DNA from: Bacteroidales bacterium
GTDB lineage: Bacteria; Bacteroidota; Bacteroidia; Bacteroidales; UBA932
Direction of reading: 5' to 3'
Assembly (NCBI GenBank): GCA_017469845.1
Contig: JAFUFP010000049.1
Coordinates: 62,001-126,000, forward strand
DNA: 64,000 nucleotides
A program made the translations under genes and the position numbers. This document shows positions 26,882-34,693 of this stretch, one piece after another. Every line of letters begins with the position of its first letter. Position 1 is the stretch's first letter. The notes beneath the pieces were generated by a model. That model had not been told where the DNA came from. It did no database searches and was given only the letters and a program-made list of their open reading frames with translations.

Positions 26882-26902
26882 CCGCGGGAATGACTACCTT
26901 TG
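26873..26902 (+). promoter_or_regulatory. Promoter of the TPP-riboswitch / TonB receptor transcript
   Basis: TTTG (26873-26876), 18 nt spacer, TACCTTTG (26895-26902). Transcription would start near 26910, about 55 nt before the riboswitch. Confidence 0.65.
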
Positions 26903-26962
26903 CACCCGCATCGGAAATCCTGCCGTCCGGCGGCCTTCCTGATGTCCCATTTGTTTAACATA

Positions 26963-27046
26963 CTAAGCGGGGGTACCGGCCATGCAGCCGGTTGAGAAAC
27001 ACCCAATGAACCTGATGCGGTCAATACCGCCGTAGGGAATGCTTGT
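26963..27046 (+). ncRNA. TPP (thiamin pyrophosphate) riboswitch, THI element
   Basis: The sequence contains the THI-box core: GGGGGTACC, a P3 hairpin ACCGGC/GCCGGT (26975-26980 with 26987-26992), TTGAGA, ACACCC, then AATGAACCTGATGCGG, a P4 GCGG/CCGC hairpin and CCGTAGGGAATGC. P1 forms between AAGC (26965-26968) and GCTT (27041-27044). It senses cytosolic TPP and should lower expression of the receptor gene that starts 45 nt later. The following 27052-27066 form a hairpin ACGCTC-TTG-GAGCGT without a U-tract. The run GTACCCC (27065-27071) can pair with GGGGTAC of P2 (26970-26976). Confidence 0.95.
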
Positions 27047-27090
27047 TTCAAACGCTCTTGGAGCGTACCCCTTGCATAAATTACAACATT

Positions 27091-29349
27091 ATGCGAGGTT
27101 TTCTTTTTTTTGCTGCGGCCCTGTCCGCAATCTCTCTGCAGGTGACGCCTGCCTTCAGCCAGACCCGCTCCAACGATGAGGAGAAGGTCGAGAAACTTGA
27201 TTCGGTCGTCGTTTCCGTCTCCAGGGCGGGTGCTTCGACTCCGGTGACTTTCACTATGCTCGGCAAAGATGCCCTCAGGAAAGCCAACCCCATCAACTCC
27301 CTCCCGATGGTCCTCAATCTCCAGCCTTCAGTGGTTACCTACAACGAGGGCGGAACGGGACTCGGAAACAGCGCGATGACCGTCCGCGGATCCAAGGGAT
27401 CACAGATCAACGTCACCCTCAACGGTATCACCCTCAATGACTCCGAAAGCCAGGAAGTGTTCTGGGTCAATATCCCGGCCCTCACGAACCTCATTTCATC
27501 GGTCCAGCTCCAGAGGGGACTCGGAACTTCCGCCAACGGTGCAGGTTCCTTCGGTGCCAGCGTCAACATGAGTACCGCTTCGGTCACTCCCGATCCTTTC
27601 GCGGCTGTTGAACTGAGCGGCGGATCATGGAAGACCTTCGTCGAGAGCGTCGCCGCCGGAACTGGTCTCACGAAGTCCGGACTTTATTTCAACGGAGCCT
27701 TCTCCAAGGGCAATACCGACGGATACATCCGCAACGCGATGGTGGATTCGAAATCGGCCTTCATGGTACTCGGATGGATGGGCGAGCGCTCCTCCCTCAG
27801 GGCCACTTACCTCATGGGTGACCAGAAGAGCGGAATCACCTGGGACGGAATCGAACTTGAGCAGTACCACAAGGACAGAAGGTGGAACGACGCCGGAAAG
27901 TACACCGATGAGAACGGAGTGCTGCGCTTCTACGACAACCAGACGGACAATTACACCCAGCACCACGTCCAGCTGAATTATACCCAGCTTTTCGGCGAGC
28001 ACGTCACCTGGACAACGACCCTCAATTACACCAACGGCCGCGGTTACGACGAGTACTACAAGAGCGGGAAGGACCTTTCCGACTACGGCCTCGTGCCGAT
28101 GGGATCCCAATACCCCGAGAGCGACCTCATCTACCGCAAGAAGATGTCAAACGGCTACTATGTAGTAAGCTCGGACCTCCGTTACCGTTCTGACCACCTG
28201 AACCTCACCGGAGGAGTGAACCTCTCGACCTATGACGGAAACCATTTCGGTGAAGTGCTCTGGGCAAAGGCTCTGAATGAGGATTTCGACTACAAGGCCT
28301 TCAACGACCGTGACGGATGGTACCGCAACAAGTCGAAGAAGAACGATATGACGGGATTCGTGAAAGCCGAGTGGACCCCTGTCGTCGGCCTCACCGCTTA
28401 CGTCGACCTCCAGCTCCGTCATCTGACCCTCGACATGGATGGCCACGATTCGGACTACTACGAGATGGGATTCCCGATCGCGTATGACAACAAATGGACT
28501 TTCTTCAACCCGAGGGCAGGTATAACCTACCGCTGGAATGATTACTCGAAGGCATACGCTTCCGTGGCGATGGGACACCGTGAACCCGGAAGAAGCGACA
28601 TAAAGGAGAACATCAAGGGTGACCTCAGCCCGATCGAACCCGAAAAGATGCTCGACTTCGAACTCGGATACGAGTTCTCCAAACCGGGGCTTTCCCTCGG
28701 AGCGAACATCTACCTCATGGAGTATTGGGACATGCTCCTCGAAACCGGTAAACTATCTTCATCCGGATACGCCATAAAGGAGAACGTCCCCAGATCATGG
28801 AGAAGGGGAGCGGAACTTTCCGCAGCCTGGTCTCCCGCCGCATGGGTGAGGTTTGACGCCAACGCCACACTTTCCGTCAACCAGATAAAGGACTTCACTT
28901 CCTATGTTGAAGTTTGGGACGGTGAATACGGTGAAACGCATCCCGTCAATTACGGAAAGACCACAATGCTCATGTCCCCTTCGACTATCGGCATGATCCA
29001 GGCCGCCGTCACTCCCTGGAAGATGACCGCCTCGAATTCCTTCAAGACCACCACTCTCACAGTGAACGGAAAATGGGTCGGAAAGCAGTATCTCGATTCC
29101 AGTGAAAGGGACGAGATGAAGGTTCCGGGATACTTCGTGATGAACGCTTCCCTCGGACATGAATTCAATGTCGGAAAAGGCGTTCTCGGAATAGCCGGAT
29201 ACGTCAACAACCTCCTTTCCAACCTCTATTACGCCAGCGGCTGGAGATGGGAGGGCTACTCAAAGGCGGACGATGCCATTTACTACGGCATCGGAGTTTA
29301 TCCCCAGCCTCCCATCAACTTCATGCTGAAACTCAGCTACCGTTTCTGA
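27091..29349 (+). CDS. TonB-dependent outer-membrane receptor, probably for thiamin or its precursors
   Basis: This 752-residue protein has a signal peptide ending near AFSQ, a plug domain (KLDSVVVSVSRAG, LPMVLNLQPSVVTYNEGGTGLGNSAMTVRGSKGSQINVTLNGITLND) and a 22-strand-type barrel. The barrel ends in an aromatic residue (LKLSYRF), as needed for outer-membrane assembly. It lacks the N-terminal carboxypeptidase-like extension of SusC proteins and has no SusD partner. The TPP riboswitch directly upstream points to uptake of thiamin, TPP or a moiety; Bacteroides thetaiotaomicron has a riboswitch-controlled receptor of this sort. No inner-membrane thiamin transporter is linked here. The ATG at 27091 is chosen because the earlier in-frame ATG at 27043 lies in the riboswitch. 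Confidence 0.92.
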   Translation: MRGFLFFAAALSAISLQVTPAFSQTRSNDEEKVEKLDSVVVSVSRAGASTPVTFTMLGKDALRKANPINSLPMVLNLQPSVVTYNEGGTGLGNSAMTVRGSKGSQINVTLNGITLNDSESQEVFWVNIPALTNLISSVQLQRGLGTSANGAGSFGASVNMSTASVTPDPFAAVELSGGSWKTFVESVAAGTGLTKSGLYFNGAFSKGNTDGYIRNAMVDSKSAFMVLGWMGERSSLRATYLMGDQKSGITWDGIELEQYHKDRRWNDAGKYTDENGVLRFYDNQTDNYTQHHVQLNYTQLFGEHVTWTTTLNYTNGRGYDEYYKSGKDLSDYGLVPMGSQYPESDLIYRKKMSNGYYVVSSDLRYRSDHLNLTGGVNLSTYDGNHFGEVLWAKALNEDFDYKAFNDRDGWYRNKSKKNDMTGFVKAEWTPVVGLTAYVDLQLRHLTLDMDGHDSDYYEMGFPIAYDNKWTFFNPRAGITYRWNDYSKAYASVAMGHREPGRSDIKENIKGDLSPIEPEKMLDFELGYEFSKPGLSLGANIYLMEYWDMLLETGKLSSSGYAIKENVPRSWRRGAELSAAWSPAAWVRFDANATLSVNQIKDFTSYVEVWDGEYGETHPVNYGKTTMLMSPSTIGMIQAAVTPWKMTASNSFKTTTLTVNGKWVGKQYLDSSERDEMKVPGYFVMNASLGHEFNVGKGVLGIAGYVNNLLSNLYYASGWRWEGYSKADDAIYYGIGVYPQPPINFMLKLSYRF

Positions 29350-29379
29350 TTCCCCGCCACTTTCCTGATTTTGGATATT

Positions 29380-29424
29380 GTTCCGGTCCGTCTCACCTTG
29401 AAGTCGGGCCGGAACCTTTTTCTT
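29380..29424 (+). terminator. Terminator after the TonB receptor gene
   Basis: The stem GTTCCGGTCCG (29380-29390) pairs with CGGGCCGGAAC (29405-29415), then CTTTTTCTTT. Confidence 0.85.
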
Positions 29425-29478
29425 TGACCCCTCCGCCGATTGTCGGAAACGGGGGTATGTTCTTTGTCAGAAAGTATT

Positions 29479-29486
29479 TATATTTG
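29479..29486 (+). promoter_or_regulatory. -7 element of the peptide-cassette operon
   Basis: TATATTTG ends only 8 nt before the ATG at 29495, so the transcript would start at or next to the start codon. A TTTG at 29463-29466 is too close to serve as a normal -33 element. Confidence 0.55.
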
Positions 29487-29494
29487 CATTTTGT

Positions 29495-30385
29495 ATGGAA
29501 ATGACAAGAACATATAAAGTGGCGGGACATGTTTTTTCCGTCACCATGCCCGAGGAGGAACCCGTATGGGACCTCATGGGTCAATATGACCCTTTTGTGA
29601 CAGATCCGCTCAAGGAGGATGTGTCCGTTTTCCGCCTTGTCGTATGCCCGGAACTCCCTGACCTTCCCAAGGAACCCATGCTTGTCGCCGAGCCCGAACC
29701 CGGCATGAGCAGGATAGACGTTTATTCGAGCGGGGAGACGCTCATTTTCGAGATGGCGCCTTTGGCTTCCCTTCCCACCGTCGGAGTTCTCCACACGGAC
29801 AGGAACTTCTCCGAAGGAAGGCTTTTCTTCAGCGGCAACGGCAGGACGAAGCAGTTCGCATTGAACAACTCCCTGATGCTCATGTTCGCTTTCAGCACAG
29901 CACCGAAGGGAACGCTCATGATGCACGCATCCGTCACAGTCCACAAGGGCAAGGGATATCTGTTCCTCGGCAAGAGCGGTACGGGAAAAAGCACCCACAG
30001 CCGCATGTGGCTGGAGAACATCCCCGGGACCGAGCTCCTCAATGACGACAATCCTGTTGTCCGCGTTTTCGACAATGAGGTGAGGGTGTACGGTTCGCCC
30101 TGGAGCGGGAAGACTCCCTGCTACAGGAATCTGGATTTCCCGGTGGGCGCCATCGTGAGGATAAAGAGGGCTCCCTACAACAAGGCCTCGCGTCTTCCTC
30201 TGATGGAGTCGTACGCTTCCGTATATTCTTCATGCTCTTCGCTACGCGTTATGAAAAAGATCGCGGACGTGTTGCATGAGGCCGTTTCCGGAGTGGCTTT
30301 CAAGGCTCCGTGCTTCGTGATGGAGTGCCTTCCCGATGCGGAGGCGGCTTTTGTTTGCCGCAAGGCGGTCGAAGAAGGGGAGTAA
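29495..30385 (+). CDS. HPr-kinase-like P-loop protein of a peptide-processing cassette
   Basis: This 296-residue protein has a P-loop at 159-166 (LGKSGTGKSTHSRMW), a following acidic pair in ELLNDDNPVV (about 180-189), and GSPWSGKTPCYRN. This layout is that of the HPr kinase/PEP carboxykinase-like fold found near RiPP and PqqD-type genes in Bacteroidota, where it may phosphorylate a peptide or carrier. The N-terminal 140 residues are strand-rich and specific to this group. It is the first of four tightly packed genes, with 3 nt to the next. True HPr kinase/phosphorylase is unlikely because its second signature motif is not seen. The molecular role is inferred. Confidence 0.72.
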   Translation: MEMTRTYKVAGHVFSVTMPEEEPVWDLMGQYDPFVTDPLKEDVSVFRLVVCPELPDLPKEPMLVAEPEPGMSRIDVYSSGETLIFEMAPLASLPTVGVLHTDRNFSEGRLFFSGNGRTKQFALNNSLMLMFAFSTAPKGTLMMHASVTVHKGKGYLFLGKSGTGKSTHSRMWLENIPGTELLNDDNPVVRVFDNEVRVYGSPWSGKTPCYRNLDFPVGAIVRIKRAPYNKASRLPLMESYASVYSSCSSLRVMKKIADVLHEAVSGVAFKAPCFVMECLPDAEAAFVCRKAVEEGE

Positions 30386-30388
30386 CCT

Positions 30389-30847
30389 ATGGAGAAAATC
30401 GTATTCCCGAACAACGTCCTCCTCGACGAGGCGAGCGAGTTGATGGCGGAAGGCAAGACCGTCAACTTCACGCCCAAGGGGAACAGCATGCTCCCTTTCA
30501 TAAGGGGAAGTCTCGATTCCACACTTGTCTCCCATACCGACAATGTGGAAGTGGGTGACATCGTGCTCGCGAAGATTTCCGGGAAATACATAATGCACAG
30601 GGTGTTCGAAGTCGAAGGTGACAAAGTGACACTCATGGGTGACGGGAATCTCGGCGCCAAGGAACATTGACTGAAGGGGGATGTCGTCGGGAAAGTTCTG
30701 GAAATACACCGCGGAGACAAGGTGATTGTTCCGGGAAAGGGGAAACTCTGGAGGATGCTCCTGCCCGTAAGGCGATATCTTCTTTTCATATACAGGAAGA
30801 CACATCCGCGCACTTTCATCCCCGTCAAAAAACAACTTGAAGTTTAA
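30389..30847 (+). pseudogene. S24/S26 (signal-peptidase-like) protein, interrupted by in-frame TGA
   Basis: The frame opens with a signal-peptidase I-like fold: catalytic Ser33 in TPKGNSMLPFIRG and VGDIVLAKISGKYIMHRVFEV. His70 there takes the place of the usual Lys, as in archaeal and ER Ser-His enzymes. After MGDGNLGAKEH a TGA (30668-30670) stops translation at 93 residues. The same frame then stays open for another 58 codons (LKGDVVGKVLEIHRGDK, LWRMLLPVRRYLLFIYRK) to a TAA at 30845-30847. Full length would be 152 residues, normal for the family. The likely residue at the stop is Cys (TGT/TGC to TGA). Either the gene is broken, the base is a sequencing error, or the stop is read through. The dyad is upstream of the break. 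Confidence 0.75.
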
Positions 30848-30864
30848 TTTCAACACATATCAAA

Positions 30865-31134
30865 ATGAAAATCCGCAAAGGTTTTGCACTGAGGCCGCTC
30901 GCCAATGACTTCATCGTGACAGCTGAGGGCGCCAATCTCATCGATTTCAACAAGATCCTTTCCCTCAATCCTACGGCAGCGTATCTGTGGAAGTCCGTAG
31001 GAGAGAATGAGTTCGACGCCACCACTTTCCAGAAACTCCTTCTGGACAAGTACGAAGTCGACGAAAAGACCGCTCTGAATGATTCGATCGCGATAATCGA
31101 GAGTTTCCGCAAGGCCGGAGTTCTGGAGGACTAG
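30865..31134 (+). CDS. PqqD-family peptide-binding chaperone
   Basis: This 89-residue protein is of the PqqD family (the RiPP recognition element fold): MKIRKGFALRPLANDFIVTAEG, then LIDFNKILSLNPTAAYLWKSV, and a helical C-terminus LLLDKYEVDEKTALNDSIAIIESFRKAGVLED. PqqD-like proteins bind the leader of a precursor peptide and present it to a modifying enzyme. Here the neighbours are a P-loop kinase-like protein, an S26 peptidase-like protein and an ABC exporter. No radical SAM enzyme or cyclase is adjacent. It lies 17 nt after the S26 frame and 18 nt before the transporter. Confidence 0.85.
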   Translation: MKIRKGFALRPLANDFIVTAEGANLIDFNKILSLNPTAAYLWKSVGENEFDATTFQKLLLDKYEVDEKTALNDSIAIIESFRKAGVLED

Positions 31135-31152
31135 ACTTTCTTTTCCGCTGAC

Positions 31153-32838
31153 ATGGTCAGAAAGGCTGAACATCCATACGAACCCTTGAACAAGGTCAAT
31201 CTCAAGGATCTCAGGACATGCCTACGCGGTCTTGGGAAGATGTTCACGCCCAAAATGAGATGGAAGGTCGTCGTGAGCGTCCTTCTGGGAAGTGTTTCCA
31301 TAGCGTGTTCACTTTCTTATGTCGCCATAAGCAAACGCCTTGTCGACATTGCTACCGGCACCATAGAAGGATCCATATGGAAGGGAGTCGCCGTTTTCGT
31401 GGGAATCATTCTGGTCCAGCTCCTCACACGCATCGGATCGTCGTACTGGAACTCCTACATGACGATGAAATGCGCCAACGAGATGAGGATGGAGAAGTTC
31501 TCCCACGTCATCGGTTCCAAGTGGACCGGCAAGGATTCGTTCCACAGCGGGGATACGATCAACCGTCTGGAGGAAGACATCAGGGTGGTCAACGACGTTC
31601 TCTGCGGAAAAGTCCCCGATCTCATCATCACGATAATACAGCTGTTCGCTTCATCTATCTACCTCCTCAATATGGCTCCGAGACTCCTTTGGGTCGTTGT
31701 GCTTCTGGCCGTCGTCGCGGTAGTGGGGTCCAGGATGTACTTCGGTACTCTCCGACGTCTTACCGCCATCATCCGCCGGCGTGAAAGTGAAGTCCAGCAG
31801 CACATGCAGGAGAACCTCCAGAGCAGGGTTCTGGTCCTTACGCTCATCGGTGCCCAGAGGGTTGCCGACCGTCTCGGTTGGCTCCAGGGTGAGGTTGAAT
31901 CCAATACCGTAAGACGTTTGAACTACAACGCGGTGGCCAGGGGATTCATGAACTTCGGCTTCCTCTCCGGTTCCGCGGCTGCCTTCCTCTGGGGAATCTT
32001 CGGAATAAGGGCCGGTACGGTCACTTACGGTATGATGACGGCCTTCCTTCAGCTGGTTTCGCAGGTCCAGAGACCCATCGCCGAAATCAGCCGGCAGATT
32101 CCTGCCTTCATCCATTCCCTCACATCCATCGAGAGGCTCATGGATCTTGACGATCTTCCAGAGGAGGAAGTCGGTGATCCAATCATGATAAGCGGAGCCC
32201 CCGGAATCAGGATTGAGAATCTTTCTTTCACCTATCCTGACGGATACGGCCCTGTACTTGACAATCTGTGTTACGATTTCGCGCCGGGAACGATGACGGT
32301 CATCATGGGTCCCACCGGAGCCGGAAAGAGTACCCTCATACGTCTTGTCCTCGGCCTTCTCGAACCCCAGAAGGGAAGTGTCACGATATATTCTGAGGAT
32401 GGAGTTTCCGTGAAGTCCGGTTCCCTTACGAGGGGCAACTTCATGTATGTCCCACAGGGTAACAGCCTTATGAGTGGAACCATCCGTGACAACCTTCTTC
32501 TTGCCGATCCCGAGGCTACGGAGGAAAAGATGAAAAAGGCGCTGGAGATTTCGGCGGCGTCGTTCGTCCTCGATCTTCCTGACGGACTTGACACAGTCTG
32601 CGGAGAGGATGGCGGAGGCCTCAGCGAAGGTCAGTGCCAGAGGATCGCAATAGCGAGGGCGCTTTTGCAGAAAGGCGGTGTGCTGGTTCTGGACGAGTCC
32701 ACTTCCGCCCTTGACGGAGCCACTGAAGAAGCTCTCCTTCAGAATCTCAACAGGGAGTATCACGGTAAGAGGACGATCCTGTTCATATCCCATAGGGAAG
32801 CCGTGTCGAAGTTCGCCGACGGATCCCTGTATGTGTAG
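31153..32838 (+). CDS. ABC exporter, fused membrane and ATPase domains
   Basis: This 561-residue half-transporter of the type IV exporter class has six membrane helices in the first about 320 residues. The ATPase domain has Walker A GPTGAGKST at 386-394, the signature LSEGQCQR near 490, Walker B VLVLDEST near 510 and the H-loop ISHRE. There is no N-terminal C39 peptidase domain, so any leader removal would need a separate enzyme such as the neighbouring S26-like protein. The context suggests export of a small peptide product; lipid or drug export cannot be excluded. It ends the four-gene cassette. Confidence 0.9.
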   Translation: MVRKAEHPYEPLNKVNLKDLRTCLRGLGKMFTPKMRWKVVVSVLLGSVSIACSLSYVAISKRLVDIATGTIEGSIWKGVAVFVGIILVQLLTRIGSSYWNSYMTMKCANEMRMEKFSHVIGSKWTGKDSFHSGDTINRLEEDIRVVNDVLCGKVPDLIITIIQLFASSIYLLNMAPRLLWVVVLLAVVAVVGSRMYFGTLRRLTAIIRRRESEVQQHMQENLQSRVLVLTLIGAQRVADRLGWLQGEVESNTVRRLNYNAVARGFMNFGFLSGSAAAFLWGIFGIRAGTVTYGMMTAFLQLVSQVQRPIAEISRQIPAFIHSLTSIERLMDLDDLPEEEVGDPIMISGAPGIRIENLSFTYPDGYGPVLDNLCYDFAPGTMTVIMGPTGAGKSTLIRLVLGLLEPQKGSVTIYSEDGVSVKSGSLTRGNFMYVPQGNSLMSGTIRDNLLLADPEATEEKMKKALEISAASFVLDLPDGLDTVCGEDGGGLSEGQCQRIAIARALLQKGGVLVLDESTSALDGATEEALLQNLNREYHGKRTILFISHREAVSKFADGSLYV

Positions 32839-32867
32839 ACCCGCCCTTACTTGAAGATAAGATGTTT

Positions 32868-32896
32868 GCCGTACCGGGAGAACGGGTGCGGCGTTT
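32868..32896 (+). terminator. Possible terminator after the ABC exporter
   Basis: An imperfect stem GCCGTACC with GGGTGCGGC is followed by GTTTT. It would separate the cassette from the MATE gene. Confidence 0.45.
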
Positions 32897-32911
32897 TCAT
32901 ATAGTGTAGCA

Positions 32912-34300
32912 ATGAAAGACCTGCAGCGTGACAGCATAGATTTCGGGACGACGAGTATAGCTCCTCTTTTCAGGAGGATCTTCTATCCCACCCTTCTTTC
33001 AATGGTGTTCGGCTCCATCCTGACGGTGGTGGACGGCATCTTCGTGGGAAGGGGAGTGGGAAGCGACGCGCTCGCCGCCGTGAACATAGTCGCTCCGCTC
33101 TTCATGGTCTGCACAGGCCTCGGCCTCATGTTCGGAGTCGGCGCTTCCGTAGTCGCCAGCATCCATCTTTCAAAGGGTAACGTCAAAGCCGCGAACATCA
33201 ACATAACCCAGGCTCTGGAAGCTTCGGTCCTTCTTATGGGGGTGATTTCAGCGGTGCTGTATCTCGTAAGGATTCCGTTCCTCCGGCTTATGGGCTGCAG
33301 CGATGTTCTTCTGCCTTATGCCCTCGATTATATGGTCTACCTTCTGCCGGGATTCGTGTTCATGATTGTGCAGATGGTGGGCACTTTCATAATAAGGCTT
33401 GACTCTTCTCCCGCTTTCGCTTCCCTTGTGGGAATAGTTCCCGGTACTCTCAATATCCTGCTTGACTGGTATTTGGTCTTCCCTTGCCAGATGGGGATAA
33501 AGGGATCTTCGATAGCCACCACCGTGTGTTGCGGAATAGCCGCCGCCATGGTCGTATTCTATATGTTCCGAAGGACAAAGACCCTTTCGCTTTACAGGGT
33601 CAAGTATACCTGGACCGGTCTGTATCTTACGCTCCGTAATCTCGGGTACATGGCAAGAAGCGGCTTCTCTTCCATGCTCGGCGAACTGACCATGTCGGTC
33701 ATAATGATCACCGGGAACTACGTGTTCATCCGCTCTCTCGGAGAGGATGGCGTGGCGGCCTTCAGTGTCGCATGCTACCTTTATCCGATTGTTTTCATGG
33801 TGAACAATTCCGTGGCGCAGTCCGCTCAGCCGATAATAAGCTACAACTACGGGGCCGGAAGTGCCGTGAGAGTTGGTGAGGCCCTGAGGTTCAGTGTCCG
33901 GACCGCCCTCATCTGCGGAGTTCTGGAGACGGCTTTCCTCTTCTTCTTCGCGCCGTTTCTGGTGGGGCTGTTCCTTCGTGAAGGTACGGTGCCGCATTCT
34001 TATGCCGAGGCCGGAATACCGCTTTTCTCTCTGTCCGCGGTGTTCTTCGCCGTCAATATCGCGCTCATCGGGTATTATCAGGCTGTGGAGAAGAACGGGA
34101 AAGCTACGGTATATATGTTTCTCCGTGGACTCGTTTTTCTCATTCCCTCGTTCGTCTTGCTGCCGATGGCGGCCTCCCCTCAAGGGATGTGGCTTGCAGT
34201 CCCTCTATCCGAATGTCTGACCCTCATTGCCATAATCGTTACCGGAGGGTGGCGAAAGGGAAACTTCCAGGGACGGAAGAAGGTGGAAAAGCTCGCCTGA
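32912..34300 (+). CDS. MATE-family efflux transporter (second copy)
   Basis: This 462-residue membrane protein has about 12 helices, is of the MATE family, and is only distantly like the one at 8.1-9.5 kb. The first helix region reads IAPLFRRIFYPTLLSMVFGSILTVVDGIFVGRGVGSDALAAVN, the second repeat GYMARSGFSSMLGELTMSVIMITGNYVFIRSLGEDGVAAFSV. SAQPIISYNYGAG is typical. It starts 73 nt after the ABC exporter on the same strand. A link to the peptide cassette is possible but a terminator-like hairpin lies between. Its stop codon abuts the terminator of the convergent non-coding RNA. Confidence 0.9.
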   Translation: MKDLQRDSIDFGTTSIAPLFRRIFYPTLLSMVFGSILTVVDGIFVGRGVGSDALAAVNIVAPLFMVCTGLGLMFGVGASVVASIHLSKGNVKAANINITQALEASVLLMGVISAVLYLVRIPFLRLMGCSDVLLPYALDYMVYLLPGFVFMIVQMVGTFIIRLDSSPAFASLVGIVPGTLNILLDWYLVFPCQMGIKGSSIATTVCCGIAAAMVVFYMFRRTKTLSLYRVKYTWTGLYLTLRNLGYMARSGFSSMLGELTMSVIMITGNYVFIRSLGEDGVAAFSVACYLYPIVFMVNNSVAQSAQPIISYNYGAGSAVRVGEALRFSVRTALICGVLETAFLFFFAPFLVGLFLREGTVPHSYAEAGIPLFSLSAVFFAVNIALIGYYQAVEKNGKATVYMFLRGLVFLIPSFVLLPMAASPQGMWLAVPLSECLTLIAIIVTGGWRKGNFQGRKKVEKLA

Positions 34301-34302
34301 AA

Positions 34303-34330
34303 AAGAAAGAGCCCCGCATCTCTGCGAGGC
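34303..34330 (-). terminator. Terminator of the orphan non-coding RNA
   Basis: On the minus strand the 8-bp stem GCCTCGCA/TGCGGGGC is followed by TCTTTCTTTTT. It also lies 10 nt after the MATE stop and may help end that convergent transcript. Confidence 0.8.
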
Positions 34331-34600
34331 AAATTCCGTAGTTAGCAGTGTAGTTTTCCCTTTTGGTTTCAGGAACGATCAAAAAATAAGTTGCCCCATT
34401 CTTCAATCATGGTTTCCCGCTTCGGAAAAACCTTGTCCTTTCCGTTTCCGGCGGTGGACCCGATGGGCCCTCCAAGGGACTGGTGTGCAAGTTATTTTTT
34501 AATGTTACCAATTATTGTTGGTTAGACAATATCTCTAGTCGGGTTCCCCCGTAACATTCTTCTTTGTTCGTTAAAACGGTTACTTAATCGTTTTAAAAGC
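34303..34600 (-). ncRNA. Candidate structured non-coding RNA, family not recognised
   Basis: The roughly 390-nt gap between the MATE and trmD genes has no credible reading frame but has all marks of an RNA gene on the minus strand. A consensus promoter (TTTG-N19-TAAATTTG) fixes the 5' end near 34600. A terminator stem GCCTCGCA/TGCGGGGC (34311-34330) followed by a U-rich run fixes the 3' end near 34303. Internal complementary arms occur at 34573-34578 with 34589-34594 (AAAACG/CGTTTT), at 34503-34508 with 34551-34556 (TGTTAC/GTAACA) enclosing ATTGT/ACAAT at 34514-34530, and a GGTTT...GAAACC arm. It lacks the marks of tmRNA, RNase P RNA and SRP RNA. A divergent 6S RNA or an uncharacterised Bacteroidales RNA is possible. 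Confidence 0.7.
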
Positions 34601-34605
34601 GGATG

Positions 34606-34636
34606 CAAATTTAGGGATTATGTATATAAATCCAAA
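34606..34636 (-). promoter_or_regulatory. Promoter of the orphan non-coding RNA
   Basis: TTTG (34633-34636), a 19-nt spacer and TAAATTTG (34606-34613) on the minus strand form a perfect Bacteroidota promoter, one of the best in the window. Confidence 0.8.
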
Positions 34637-34693
34637 CTTTTTTTGAGGAAAATGTGTCCTTTGGGCCCAAAAAGAATTTTGCCGGCTCTTCCG

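Noticed and set aside
27043..27090. Earlier start for the TonB receptor
   Set aside because: It would begin inside the TPP riboswitch P1 region; the ATG at 27091 opens a proper signal peptide.
30668..30670. TGA as a recoded sense codon (alternative genetic code or selenocysteine)
   Set aside because: Other genes in the window end in TGA, and I see no convincing hairpin just downstream of this one. A point mutation or base error is simpler.
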